This document shows positions 8,099-17,006 of a stretch of DNA of 48,121 nucleotides, one piece after another. Within the stretch, counting starts at the first letter, position 1. Each line of letters begins with the position of its first letter. The notes under the pieces were generated by a model. It ran no database searches and was not told where the DNA came from. It was given only the letters and a program-made list of their open reading frames with translations. The DNA is taken from positions 1 to 48,121 of the forward strand of contig JAFLCP010000051.1 of assembly GCA_017303505.1 (NCBI GenBank), written 5' to 3'. This DNA comes from Planctomycetota bacterium (GTDB taxonomy: Bacteria; Planctomycetota; Planctomycetia; Pirellulales; Pirellulaceae). Position numbers and translations under genes: made by a program.

Positions 8099-9046
8099 AT
8101 GCAGCGCAGACCCTTAGGGAATACCGGTGTTGATTTGCCCGTTCTTAGTTATGGCGCCTCATCGATTGGTCAAGAGTTTCGAAACGTTGATCTGAATGAA
8201 GCTCTTCGCAGCGTTAATGTGGCGTTGGAATTAGGGATGGATTTCATCGACACAGCTGCTTACTACGGACGCGGCATGAGCGAGTGCTTATTGGGCGTAG
8301 TGCTCCGAGATATTCCTCGCGACAAATATTTGTTGGGAAGCAAGCTGGGGCGTTATGCTCCCGCTCATTTTGATTTCTCTGCAAAAAGAGTGGTTGAGAG
8401 TGTTGATATCAGCTTGATGCGCATGGGAGTCGAGCATCTCGATTTCATGATTTGTCACGATATAGAATTCGTCGATATCGCGCAGGTGATCGAAGAAACA
8501 TTGCCCGCACTTCGCAAAATAAAAGATGCGGGCAAGGTACGCTTCATCGGCATATCTGGTTATCCGATGAAGATCTTTAAGCGAGTGTTGGATGAAACCT
8601 CACTCGATTTCGTTCTTTCTTACAATCACTATACGCTGCAAAACACCATGTTGGGCGATATGGTGCCTTATCTCAAAAGCAAGAATGTCGGCATTATGAA
8701 TGCGGCTCCTTTTGCTGCGAGGCTCTTGACCAACACGTCATTACCTGTGTGGCACAAAGCTACGCCAGAGGTTCGTGCGGTTTGCAAGAAAGCAGCCGAC
8801 CATTGTGCGGCTCAAGGGTACGATATTGCGCAACTTGCATTACAGTTCTCGATTGCCAATCCAGAGCTCGCCACTTGCATCGTCGGCTCGGCCAATCCTG
8901 ACAATGTGCGAAAATGGGTGGCATGGGCGAATGCTCCGGTGCCTCAACAACTGATGTCGGAAGTTCAAACGATATTGAAACCAGTTCATAATTGGTTCCA
9001 TATCGAAGGTAGACCCGAAAACAACGACACACCGATCGTGAAGTAG
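8099..9046 (+). CDS. Aldo/keto reductase, probable L-fucose (L-galactose/D-threo-aldose) 1-dehydrogenase
   Basis: 315 residues, normal length for the family. The catalytic tetrad is visible: D51 and Y55/Y56 in FIDTAAYYGRGMSE, K82 in GSKLGRY, and H120 in FMICHD. The sequence is of the L-galactose dehydrogenase/D-threo-aldose dehydrogenase branch, which oxidises C1 of a pyranose to a lactone with NAD(P)+. With FucU and a fuconolactonase-type gene downstream, L-fucose to L-fuconolactone is the best guess. The start has AGGAA five bases upstream. It is the first gene of the operon; the next begins 31 bases later. L-galactose or D-arabinose are alternative substrates. Confidence 0.85.
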   Translation: MQRRPLGNTGVDLPVLSYGASSIGQEFRNVDLNEALRSVNVALELGMDFIDTAAYYGRGMSECLLGVVLRDIPRDKYLLGSKLGRYAPAHFDFSAKRVVESVDISLMRMGVEHLDFMICHDIEFVDIAQVIEETLPALRKIKDAGKVRFIGISGYPMKIFKRVLDETSLDFVLSYNHYTLQNTMLGDMVPYLKSKNVGIMNAAPFAARLLTNTSLPVWHKATPEVRAVCKKAADHCAAQGYDIAQLALQFSIANPELATCIVGSANPDNVRKWVAWANAPVPQQLMSEVQTILKPVHNWFHIEGRPENNDTPIVK

Positions 9047-9077
9047 AACGAATTCTTCTCTTGTTGGATCGTCAATT

Positions 9078-10100
9078 ATGAAAGCACTCTCCTTAGACTC
9101 ACCTTTGAACTGGAAGCGGATCGACATCGCCGAACCGCCTGCTCCTGGTCCAACCGAAGCGGTCGTTCGCGTACATCAAGTAGGCATTTGTGGTACCGAC
9201 TTAAGCGGCTACTTGGGGAAGATGCCCTTCTTTAGTTATCCACGTATACCGGGGCACGAATTGGGTGTAGAAGTGGTAGCGGTAGGCTCTGAAGTCACGC
9301 AAGTGAAGGTTGGAGATCACTGCGCCGTCGAGCCCTATATCAACTGTCAAAAATGTTACGCTTGTCGCCGTGGACATACGAATTGTTGCGAGCATCACCA
9401 AACGCTCGGTGTGCATTGCGATGGGGGACTGCGACCTTATTTCACGGTGCCAGCCCGCAAGCTTCACATCTCACGCAAACTCAGTTTTGAGCAGTTGGCT
9501 TTAGTCGAGACGTTGGCCATTGGTTGTCATGCGGTTGATCGCGCCGCGCCAAAAGTGGGTGAGTGGGTTTTAGTAATCGGTGCGGGGCCAATCGGTTTGT
9601 CGACGATTGAGTTCGTGAAATTGACCGGTGCGAATCTGGTCGTCATGGACGTAAACGAACAGCGTTTAGACTTCTGTCGAACCGTGATGGGCGTTAAGCA
9701 TACAGTGCTTGTGAAAGAAGGTTTAGAGAAAGAAGTTCGGCAAATTTGTGACGATCACATGCCGGATGTGGTGATTGATGCAACCGGCAATAGCCAAGCG
9801 ATGTCCAAGGCGTTTGGTTACATAACCCACGCAGGTCGTTTAGTGTTTGTTGGGATAACAACCGAGGATGTGAGTTTCAAGCATCCCATTTTTCACCGCC
9901 CTGAAGGTACCCTGCTCTGTTCGCGAAACGCACTCTCGCGAGACTTTGCTCGGATCATTCAATTGATCGAAGATGGCGCGATCAATACGCAACCGTGGAT
10001 TACGCATCGCACTCCATTTGAAAACTTGATTGAAGTCTTTCCGTCGTATACTAAACCGGCGACAGGCGTGATCAAAGCGATCGTTGAGGTAGGTTTGTAG
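9078..10100 (+). CDS. Zinc-dependent medium-chain alcohol dehydrogenase (sorbitol/threonine dehydrogenase-like)
   Basis: 340 residues. Catalytic zinc ligands are C38, H60 and E61 (GICGTD and GHE). The structural zinc site is complete, C90, C93, C96 and C104. The Rossmann motif is GAGPIG (168-173), and D191 after the second strand indicates NAD+ rather than NADP+. The enzyme should oxidise a secondary alcohol of a sugar, sugar acid or polyol. In this operon it is a candidate for oxidation of the aldonate or of a downstream keto-deoxy acid. The exact step is unknown. Its stop is followed after one base by the next start, so the two genes are probably co-translated. Confidence 0.88.
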   Translation: MKALSLDSPLNWKRIDIAEPPAPGPTEAVVRVHQVGICGTDLSGYLGKMPFFSYPRIPGHELGVEVVAVGSEVTQVKVGDHCAVEPYINCQKCYACRRGHTNCCEHHQTLGVHCDGGLRPYFTVPARKLHISRKLSFEQLALVETLAIGCHAVDRAAPKVGEWVLVIGAGPIGLSTIEFVKLTGANLVVMDVNEQRLDFCRTVMGVKHTVLVKEGLEKEVRQICDDHMPDVVIDATGNSQAMSKAFGYITHAGRLVFVGITTEDVSFKHPIFHRPEGTLLCSRNALSRDFARIIQLIEDGAINTQPWITHRTPFENLIEVFPSYTKPATGVIKAIVEVGL

Positions 10101-10101
10101 T

Positions 10102-11235
10102 ATGACGCACAATGTCGATTTGGAAATCGAGTTTTTGCAATTGGGGACAGGGCGTTTCTTGCGAGCGTTCGTCGACCGATTTGCCCAAGAGTCGCGAGAC
10201 GCGGGAGCAAGTGTAGGCTCGATTGCGGTAGTCCAATCCACTGATGGTTCGAGGGCAAATCTTATTGCCGCTCAGCCCAACGGCTTCCATGTTCTTGTGC
10301 GCGGCTTTCAGCATGGTGAAGTCATCGATCGCGTTCAAAAAGTCCAAACCATTGTGGCCTCTTATCAAGCAAAGAGCGACTGGGCGAAGGTTTTGCGATT
10401 GGTCGCCAACGGAAAAGTGCGAACCATTTTGAGCAATGCTACGGAAGCAGGTTATAAGCTTGAACCAGAAGATCGGTTTAGCGATGCGCCACCGCAGAGC
10501 CTTCCAGCCAAGCTGACTCAAATATTATTGGCGCGCTATGAAAGTTCCAAAAAGCCTTTGCAGTTGTTGCCATGTGAATTGATCGAACGCAATGCCGATA
10601 AACTTAAATCTCTAGTGCTGGAACAAATAGCACTTTGGAAGTTGCCCGAAGCGTTTCAGAATTGGGTTAGTCAAGATTGTTTGTGGATGTGCAATCTGGT
10701 GGACTGCATCGTGACCGATGGCCCAGCCGATCATCCGCTCGCCCAAGAAGATAAGTTGTTGGCGTGCGCCGAACCTTATGCGTTGTGGGCAATCGAAAAG
10801 CCTAAGGGACGCGACGTTCAGCTCTTCGCCCATCCTGCGATACAATGGGTGGACGATTTGTCGCCGTATTATTTGCGTAAAGTTCGCATGCTCAATGGTG
10901 TGCATAGCGCTATGGTGGCAAAGTTCTTGCCCGCTGGTTTTCAGACGGTGCAACAAGTGATGAAAGATCCTGTGGCGGTACGTTGGGTTCGCGACTTGCT
11001 ATTTGAAGAAATCGTTCCAACGCTCGCGTATCGTTTGGAGGGAGTCGCACAATTCGCAGACGATGTTTTGGATCGATTCCGAAACCCATTTCAGAACCAT
11101 AAGCTGAGCGACATCAAGTTGAATCATCACGATAAAGTGAAGGTGCGCCTGCAGCCAACCTACGAGGAATATCAGAAGCTCTTCGGGCGTATTCCCGAGC
11201 GATTGCATGAAGTATTGAATGTCCGCTTTGAGTAA
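10102..11235 (+). CDS. Mannitol dehydrogenase-family oxidoreductase, UxaB (tagaturonate reductase)-like
   Basis: 377 residues of the polyol-specific long-chain dehydrogenase family. The N-terminal Rossmann start is FLQLGTGRFLRAF (residues 11-23). The catalytic Lys-Asn-His set is K260, N265 and H268 in LRKVRMLNGVH. The C-terminal segment (SDIKLNHHDKVKVRLQPTY) matches the UxaB/altronate oxidoreductase branch rather than mannitol dehydrogenase. Family members interconvert aldonates and keto-uronates with NAD(H). Its presence among fucose-type genes is unexpected, because the standard oxidative fucose route has no such step. It may oxidise fuconate at the penultimate carbon; this is inference. 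Confidence 0.85.
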   Translation: MTHNVDLEIEFLQLGTGRFLRAFVDRFAQESRDAGASVGSIAVVQSTDGSRANLIAAQPNGFHVLVRGFQHGEVIDRVQKVQTIVASYQAKSDWAKVLRLVANGKVRTILSNATEAGYKLEPEDRFSDAPPQSLPAKLTQILLARYESSKKPLQLLPCELIERNADKLKSLVLEQIALWKLPEAFQNWVSQDCLWMCNLVDCIVTDGPADHPLAQEDKLLACAEPYALWAIEKPKGRDVQLFAHPAIQWVDDLSPYYLRKVRMLNGVHSAMVAKFLPAGFQTVQQVMKDPVAVRWVRDLLFEEIVPTLAYRLEGVAQFADDVLDRFRNPFQNHKLSDIKLNHHDKVKVRLQPTYEEYQKLFGRIPERLHEVLNVRFE

Positions 11236-11263
11236 CGCGAAAACTCCCAAGAAAGAACAAGTT

Positions 11264-12079
11264 ATGTTTCGATCGAGTGTCACGGTAAGCTTGGTACAAG
11301 AGGCGCGCGGTGGGCCGTTTGTGTTTTGGGATGATTATCGTGAAGCGGCAAAGAAGGCAAAGTCATTGGGCTTTGACGCGATTGAAATCTTTACGCCTGG
11401 TCCAGATGCCATAAAGGCGGGCGAATTGCTCGATACCTTGGAAGAGACCGGACTGAAGTTGGCTGCTGTTGGTACCGGGGCTGGATGGGTTAAGCACAAG
11501 CTGCATTTATGTCTCCCTGATGCGGTCAAACGCCAACAAGCTCGCGACTTTATTCGAGCGATCATTGATTTTGCAGGAGCGTTCGGGGCCCCTGCCATTA
11601 TCGGCTCAATGCAAGGTCGGCACGGTGATGGCGTTTCGATGGAACAAGCCAAGCAATGGCTGCGCGAAGCTCTCGACGAATTGGGAAATTACGCTGCGGA
11701 ATATCGTGTTCCATTGATTTATGAGCCACTGAATCGGTATGAGACCAATCTTGCCAATACACTGGAAGCAGCCACTGCGTTAATCGGTGGTGTCGGCGGC
11801 GGAAACGTGAAATTATTGGCGGACCTTTTCCACATGAACATCGAAGAAACCGATGTCGCCAAAGCCTTAGTCGATAATGCAGCGATGATTGGGCATATTC
11901 ATTTTGTGGATACCAATCGTCGCCCTGCTGGTTTAGGGAACATGCCCTGGGCTAAAATTGCTGAGGCGGTGCGAAGTATGAATTATTCGGGGTTTCTGTC
12001 TGCCGAAGCTTTTCCATATCCCGATTCGGATGCGGCTGCAGTTCAAACCATTGACACGTATCGCAAGTTTTTTTCTTGA
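11264..12079 (+). CDS. Xylose isomerase-like TIM barrel, hydroxypyruvate isomerase/3-epimerase-like
   Basis: 271 residues from the ATG chosen here (MFRSSVTVSLVQEARGG), which matches the usual N-terminus of the family; an upstream ATG at 11219 overlaps the preceding gene by 17 bases and is less likely. Likely metal ligands are E154 (IYEPLNRYE), D187 and H190 (ADLFHMNIEE), H213 (HIHFVD) and E248 (SAEAFP), as in PF01261 sugar epimerases and isomerases. It should move a keto group or invert a carbon in a sugar or sugar acid produced by the neighbouring dehydrogenases. The exact substrate is unknown. It is followed by the mutarotase gene after 24 bases. Confidence 0.82.
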   Translation: MFRSSVTVSLVQEARGGPFVFWDDYREAAKKAKSLGFDAIEIFTPGPDAIKAGELLDTLEETGLKLAAVGTGAGWVKHKLHLCLPDAVKRQQARDFIRAIIDFAGAFGAPAIIGSMQGRHGDGVSMEQAKQWLREALDELGNYAAEYRVPLIYEPLNRYETNLANTLEAATALIGGVGGGNVKLLADLFHMNIEETDVAKALVDNAAMIGHIHFVDTNRRPAGLGNMPWAKIAEAVRSMNYSGFLSAEAFPYPDSDAAAVQTIDTYRKFFS

Positions 12080-12103
12080 TCGCTGAATACCTAGGTTGAC
12101 TCT

Positions 12104-12550
12104 ATGCTCAAACATCAATTGATCCATCCTGAAATTAACGCCATCATCGGTGCCGCCGGCCATCATTCCAAGATCTTGATTGCGGATGGAAACTATCCTG
12201 CTTCGAGCAAGAAAGGTCCGAATGCTAAGTTGGTGAGCATGAATTTGATGCCTGGCTTGATAACGTGCACGCAGGCTCTCCAGGCAATTCTCTCTGCCGT
12301 TCCGATCGAAAAGATCGAAACGATGATGTATGAAACCACCGGCCCATACGCCTTAAGCGAAGATCCACCCGTGTGGAATGAGTATCGGGCTGTGATGCAA
12401 GAAATGAAAATCGATTTGAAATTAGAGCCGATCGAGAAGTGGGAGTTTTACAAAGCGGTGACCACTGAAGATCATGTACTTACGATTCAAACGGCCGATC
12501 AGCAGCGATTTGCCAACATTCTTCTCTCTATTGGCGTTCGGATGGATTAA
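12104..12550 (+). CDS. fucU: FucU/RbsD-family sugar mutarotase (L-fucose mutarotase-like)
   Basis: 148 residues, about the length of E. coli FucU. The N-terminal GHHSKILIADGNYPASS corresponds to the GHGDEI...DAHFPA active-site strand, with H20 as the conserved histidine. The C-terminus (WEFYKAVTT then TADQQRFANILLSIGV) aligns with FAFYERAQ...KYGNILLKKGV of FucU. The enzyme interconverts the alpha and beta anomers of a free sugar, which feeds the anomer-specific dehydrogenase encoded first in the operon. The GD of GHGD is replaced by HS here, a variation that could affect specificity. It ends two bases before the lactonase gene. Confidence 0.87.
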   Translation: MLKHQLIHPEINAIIGAAGHHSKILIADGNYPASSKKGPNAKLVSMNLMPGLITCTQALQAILSAVPIEKIETMMYETTGPYALSEDPPVWNEYRAVMQEMKIDLKLEPIEKWEFYKAVTTEDHVLTIQTADQQRFANILLSIGVRMD

Positions 12551-12552
12551 CC

Positions 12553-13440
12553 ATGACTACCCAGCCTGCGAAGTACAAGAAAATCGTTCCGACCATCGAT
12601 GCCCATCAGCATTTTTGGGACTTGGAAGAGCATTTCAATTATCGCTGGTTGGAAAAGCCTGAATTGAAAAAGATTCATCAAACTTACTTACCCGAGCATC
12701 TCAAGCCCCATCTCGATGAGGCGGGAATTCAATATTCGATTTTTGTTCAGACGCAGCATACTGTCGAAGAGAATCGCTGGGCATTGCGCCTCGCTGAAGA
12801 GAATCCGTATATTGCGGGCGTTGTGGGGTGGATCAATCTGGTGGGCATGGACTGTGAAGATCAGATCCAGCACTTCAAGCAGTTTCCCAAATTTGTTGGC
12901 GTCCGGCATATCACCCAAGATGAGCCAGACGATAACTTCATTATTCGAGACGATGTGCTCAACGGATTAAAAAAGCTGGAGAAGCATCAAGTGCCATTCG
13001 ACTTGCTTTTTTATGTCAAACATTTGAAGCATGTCACGCGAATTGTTAAACACTGTCCTGATCTAAAGGTGGTCATCGACCATTTGGCAAAACCAGAAAT
13101 CAAGACACAGCGAATGGATAATTGGCGTGTCAATTTCCGTTTAGCTTCGACGTTTCCCAATGTCTATTGCAAAATTTCGGGAATGGTTACCGAAGCAGAT
13201 TGGGAGAACTGGCAGCCTTCTGACTTGCAAGCGTACATCGATTTAGCGTTGGAGTGTTTTGGTCCACAACGATGTATGTTCGGATCTGACTGGCCCGTCT
13301 GCGAGCTAGCTGGGAGCTATGCCGATGTTCATGCGGCAGTTGTCGAGTGTCTCGGAAAGCTGAGTCCGACCGAGCAAGAGTCCGTTTTTGGTGGAACGGC
13401 TGTCCGCTTTTATGGGCTCGACGAAAAGCAGCTAGGATAA
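12553..13440 (+). CDS. Amidohydrolase-2 family lactonase, L-fuconolactonase-like
   Basis: 295 residues. The metal-binding HxH is H18/H20 in IDAHQHFWD. Family hallmarks follow: VIDHLAKP (H177), YCKISGMVTEADW (from 205), and FGSDWPVCEL with D246. These are typical of L-fuconolactone and L-rhamnonolactone hydrolases of COG3618. The reaction would open the lactone made by the aldo/keto reductase to L-fuconate in the cytoplasm. It is the last of six tightly spaced genes. No fuconate dehydratase follows, which is discussed under findings. Other 1,4- or 1,5-lactones are possible substrates. Confidence 0.87.
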   Translation: MTTQPAKYKKIVPTIDAHQHFWDLEEHFNYRWLEKPELKKIHQTYLPEHLKPHLDEAGIQYSIFVQTQHTVEENRWALRLAEENPYIAGVVGWINLVGMDCEDQIQHFKQFPKFVGVRHITQDEPDDNFIIRDDVLNGLKKLEKHQVPFDLLFYVKHLKHVTRIVKHCPDLKVVIDHLAKPEIKTQRMDNWRVNFRLASTFPNVYCKISGMVTEADWENWQPSDLQAYIDLALECFGPQRCMFGSDWPVCELAGSYADVHAAVVECLGKLSPTEQESVFGGTAVRFYGLDEKQLG

Positions 13441-13535
13441 TCTTGGCTCAATACTTTCGTGAATCGACCGAATAAAGTCGCTGCTAAACTGCTCTAATGG
13501 ATTGGAGCAAATCAGCAACTGAGGGTCGTTACGAG

Positions 13536-14423
13536 ATGGATATTCTGGGGAGTCGACTGCATGCATGCCATTGGATTGGGACGCTATTGTGCTGCGTTTG
13601 CTGCTGGCTCAACGCGAATGAATCGCGGGGCGATTTTGGGCCCAAAGGCTTTGATGTACAAACCTTTCGAATAACCCAGCAAGGCTCAAAGTGGACGAAG
13701 CCTTTCGTGGCAGCACTATTGATGCCCGCGAATTCTCGCAGCAACCGCACGTTAAACATGGCGGAGAAGTTGCCCGGTTATGATGAAATCGAACCCACGG
13801 CAGATGGGAAGTATTGGGTCTATGCAAATTATGCGTGGGGTGGGCGGGGCGCAGCTGGCACCACGAATTTTCATGGTTTTTATGGTCCTATTCCGTCAAA
13901 GTTCCGCTTGGCAATCTTCTCCATAGCGGAAAGCCGTCTCTATCTGTCCGACGAGTTGAACTCCCATCCTTTGCTGACGATTTACGACGTTGAGATTGCC
14001 GAGGATCGCTTGGTGGTATCACAGCCTTCGGTAGGGCTGTGGATTGCAGATCAGTTTTTGGGGTTGCAGCGTCACGGATTTTTGTGGGCCGTATTGGTGA
14101 CTTTGCTTGTGGAAATGTCGCTCATACTGCTTTGGATTTATCGTTGGCAGCGAGGTTCATTATGGCGTTTCGCTTGGCTGGCGGCTGCCATCAATATGGC
14201 CACACTATCGTTTGTGTGGGTCGGAAGTCTCATTGCGTTTTGGATGCTGGGATTTGAGACTGGCTTAGTCGTTTTCTGGGGATTGGAGATCTCGGTTTGG
14301 GGCATCGAAAGCGTGACTTACAGGTATGGTGGCAAGTTGAAGTGGCGCGAAGCGCTGAGCCTATCTGCAATCGGCAATATTTTGACGGTCATGATCGGGG
14401 TCGTGGCCAATGGTTGGTTGTGA
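13536..14423 (+). CDS. Exported/membrane protein of unknown function, four C-terminal helices
   Basis: Not recognised. The 295-residue protein has a hydrophobic N-terminal segment rich in cysteine (WIGTLLCCVCCWL, probable signal peptide), a soluble part to about residue 180, then four predicted membrane helices near 182-204, 212-236, 240-257 and 275-293. GAGGG-type ribosome site (13521-13525) precedes the ATG at 13536; an earlier ATG at 13497 lacks one. The soluble part is rich in aromatic residues (KYWVYANYAWGGRG). It lies 95 bases after the lactonase gene on the same strand and could be co-transcribed, but nothing in it suggests sugar transport. Confidence 0.65.
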   Translation: MDILGSRLHACHWIGTLLCCVCCWLNANESRGDFGPKGFDVQTFRITQQGSKWTKPFVAALLMPANSRSNRTLNMAEKLPGYDEIEPTADGKYWVYANYAWGGRGAAGTTNFHGFYGPIPSKFRLAIFSIAESRLYLSDELNSHPLLTIYDVEIAEDRLVVSQPSVGLWIADQFLGLQRHGFLWAVLVTLLVEMSLILLWIYRWQRGSLWRFAWLAAAINMATLSFVWVGSLIAFWMLGFETGLVVFWGLEISVWGIESVTYRYGGKLKWREALSLSAIGNILTVMIGVVANGWL

Positions 14424-14754
14424 TACCGAGATTCTGTTGAAGTTCAAGCTTGAATGTGTCTAGCTAGCAGCAGGCCCAAAGAGCTCAAGCTAAAAAGATT
14501 CTTTGAAGAAATGGCCAAAAGATTAGTTGACAAAAGTTTTCGTGGGTATATAAATACTGCAACTGGCGGGCATTTAGTCTGTACGGATGCTACAGGAGGT
14601 AGCGGCGTCTGTCTAGTGAACAGGGTTCGGATTCTAGCACTCTGTTCCAGTGACGTACTCTCGCAATGATCGCGGCTTTCCAAGAGACGAATTTCTCAGC
14701 ATTTGATGCTGTAGACGTGGGTTCTCAATAGTTGCGTTATTGATGGAGTTTCTT
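14424..14754. other. 331-base gap, nothing firm
   Basis: A 71-codon open frame at 14454-14669 has no ribosome site and no recognisable motif, and is not called as a gene. GGAG at 14745-14748 is the ribosome site of the next gene. Confidence 0.5.
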
Positions 14755-16677
14755 ATGTCGTGCGAGAACGATCTGCGTCCTCTTTCGGTTCCAGGTTCCC
14801 CCTCTGAGTTTCCAGCGGCCCAGTCACCAGCGGCTCAGTTTCCAGCGACTAGCTTGGCTCATTTTGAAGAGCGTTTCAATTCAGGGGAACATTCGCTCAA
14901 AATCGTTTTTGATTCCTCGATATCGCCTACCGTTGGAATCGAAAGTCAAGTGGAGCGAGTTGTTGTGCGTGACTCGCAGCGTTTGACGGTGCTGTGTGAT
15001 GTTGACGATTGGACGATGCAGAAGTTGCTGGGGGCGCTGACCGATGAACCGGTCGATTTCAACGGACTGTTGCGAGCCGTTCAAGTATTCGAGCCGATCC
15101 CCGCATTGCACGTCGAAAGTGGTGCGCTATCTAGTGAGTCCGAGTTGTTCGCTGCTTATCATTCCAACTGCGATGTGTCGAGTTGGGTATGGATTGACCT
15201 CGAAGCTCGTATGGTAGTGCAATGGCTCCCCGTTTTTCATGCGGGACTCTATCAATGCGATGATGCGCTGACGGGACAGTCGGAAGTCGTCTATACATTA
15301 TTGCCACCTGAATGGCGCTTCGAGAGCGTCTCCAGTTGCCCCAATTGGTTCGACATACTTTCGGCGAGGCAAAAATCGAAAGGGTTGGCCGCGCAAGTCG
15401 ATGTCCGTTCCATTCTGTGGGGAGCTGCATTAACACGCGATTGGGTTGAAATGGTCTGGGAGTTTCGGAAGCGAATCGGTGAAGAGATTTGGCGATCGCA
15501 TGCCGAAAGTAAGTCGGGGTGGATACAAGAACAACTGATTCGCATCTTTCTAAAGACAACGCGAGCTGATCTTGGCGATCTCGCACCTTGGACGGTGTTA
15601 CAAGACTCACGAGCTTTTGTAGATCAAGCCTGCCAGTACCGCCGTGAGTTGTGGGTGCATCTTGGTAAACCGCCATTATGTAAGGCTGATGATAAGCCCA
15701 TCGCGCAAACAACGCGAATGGGTACTGTTCAAACTCGTTTGTTGCTCGAAATGTATGATTATCTGCTGACAAAAATCCAAGGTTCAGCCTGGACGACACC
15801 GGGAGCTTCCCTGGAATCATGGCGCGATTGCGTCGAAAAATGGAAAGCACATTTCTTGAGCTCTACCCCTGAGCATAGCGTCTGGAGTCGGCATGAATTG
15901 ATTGAGTTAGAACAAGCTCTTATGCCTATCCCAATGAAGCGTGTCGAATGGAGACGCACCCAATCAAGTACGGCATTTTCCGACGAGCGGAAGACTATTT
16001 CACCCCAGGGGCCCGCAGCTCCATTTACTGCCGAGTCACAGCCGGAATGCACCTTGGATGTCAGTTCCGATTCTAGTTCAGGCGGCCCGAGAGTTTGCGC
16101 ATCGGAGCTCTTACCGCATTTCGAAGAAATCTATAGTTTCGATGGAACATGGGATTATGAGCAACCTGGTGTCGAGCCACAAGGCTCTGGAGTAATCGAT
16201 GCTACAAGTCAGAGAACGGTCGAACCATCTTTGGAACGGATTGCAAGCTCGAATCTTGGCGACATAAGTTGCCTCGCAGAAACAGAGAAGAGTGAGCTAG
16301 ATCGAGGAGAGGATGAGGCAGAAGAGTTCACAACGGTTTGGAAAAACTCTTATCTTAATTGGGATGCAGATTGGCCAGTTGAAGCCTGTTATTCTTTTTT
16401 GGTGATGAAGCTCTCGTTCTTGGTTTCTGAAATTCTCATGGAGCTTCAGCGAGCGGACGATCGTTGGTATGGTGAAGAACTGACCGAGCGATTTAAGCAC
16501 CTGCAGCAAGCAGGAGAAGATGAGGATGCCGCCGCGTTCTCTCTTTCTGCGGAAGTGTTTTGCGACTTGCTAGAAGATATGACGCAGGCACATCCGGGAC
16601 TTGTTCCACGGCTTGCCGACTTACAAAGCCGTCTGTGGGAACAAATTCGTAAGCTTGGCTCTAAAAGATTGAGATAG
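14755..16677 (+). CDS. Large soluble protein of unknown function
   Basis: Not recognised. 640 residues from the ATG that has GGAG six bases upstream. There is no signal peptide and no membrane helix. Near the N-terminus is a short repeat (FPAAQSPAAQFPATS, about residues 19-33). Residues 40-380 look folded and rich in Trp, Glu and Leu; 400-520 are low-complexity, Ser/Glu-rich and probably disordered; 530-640 look helical (LSFLVSEILMELQRADDRW). The layout, two ordered regions joined by a long acidic linker, suggests a cytoplasmic scaffold or regulatory protein. It stands alone, with gaps over 300 bases on both sides. Confidence 0.75.
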   Translation: MSCENDLRPLSVPGSPSEFPAAQSPAAQFPATSLAHFEERFNSGEHSLKIVFDSSISPTVGIESQVERVVVRDSQRLTVLCDVDDWTMQKLLGALTDEPVDFNGLLRAVQVFEPIPALHVESGALSSESELFAAYHSNCDVSSWVWIDLEARMVVQWLPVFHAGLYQCDDALTGQSEVVYTLLPPEWRFESVSSCPNWFDILSARQKSKGLAAQVDVRSILWGAALTRDWVEMVWEFRKRIGEEIWRSHAESKSGWIQEQLIRIFLKTTRADLGDLAPWTVLQDSRAFVDQACQYRRELWVHLGKPPLCKADDKPIAQTTRMGTVQTRLLLEMYDYLLTKIQGSAWTTPGASLESWRDCVEKWKAHFLSSTPEHSVWSRHELIELEQALMPIPMKRVEWRRTQSSTAFSDERKTISPQGPAAPFTAESQPECTLDVSSDSSSGGPRVCASELLPHFEEIYSFDGTWDYEQPGVEPQGSGVIDATSQRTVEPSLERIASSNLGDISCLAETEKSELDRGEDEAEEFTTVWKNSYLNWDADWPVEACYSFLVMKLSFLVSEILMELQRADDRWYGEELTERFKHLQQAGEDEDAAAFSLSAEVFCDLLEDMTQAHPGLVPRLADLQSRLWEQIRKLGSKRLR

Positions 16678-16942
16678 TTCGAACGAACGCATGTTGCCGC
16701 GCGCCCGTTTGGCCCTGCACGCGGATCACCGTGTTTCCAATGAATTTTTCCCCAGCTCACGCTCATAGTTTTTGACCAAACGACAAATTGAGTCAAATTC
16801 GACGAAGCGTTCGATAGTTGAGAGTCAAATCGCAACAGGGAAATGGCATGAATTCCGCATGATCGACTCAAAAACTTTCTGTACGAAACACGACTTCTTG
16901 CAATCCACCCCTCAGCCATTCAAACTACCTTCTTCTTTCTTC

Positions 16943-17006
16943 TCTCACTGTTCCACTTCCTCACTGACTCACTGAACCACTGAACCACTTCCCCCCTGAC
17001 CCACTC
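16943..17006. repeat. Simple-sequence CACTGAAC-type tract next to sulfatase start
   Basis: A pyrimidine-rich tract made of near-repeats of ACTGAACC, CACTGACT and CCACTT runs up to the base before the sulfatase ATG, in place of a normal ribosome site. The remainder of the gap 16678-16942 shows no gene or clear signal. Confidence 0.7.

Noticed and set aside
14570-14650. tRNA-like GGTTCGGATTCTAGC segment
   Set aside because: It resembles a T-loop, but the flanking bases do not form T, anticodon or acceptor stems.
15131-15850. 239-codon minus-strand frame
   Set aside because: Lies wholly inside the 640-residue gene, lacks motif and ribosome site, and has a composition typical of an antisense shadow.
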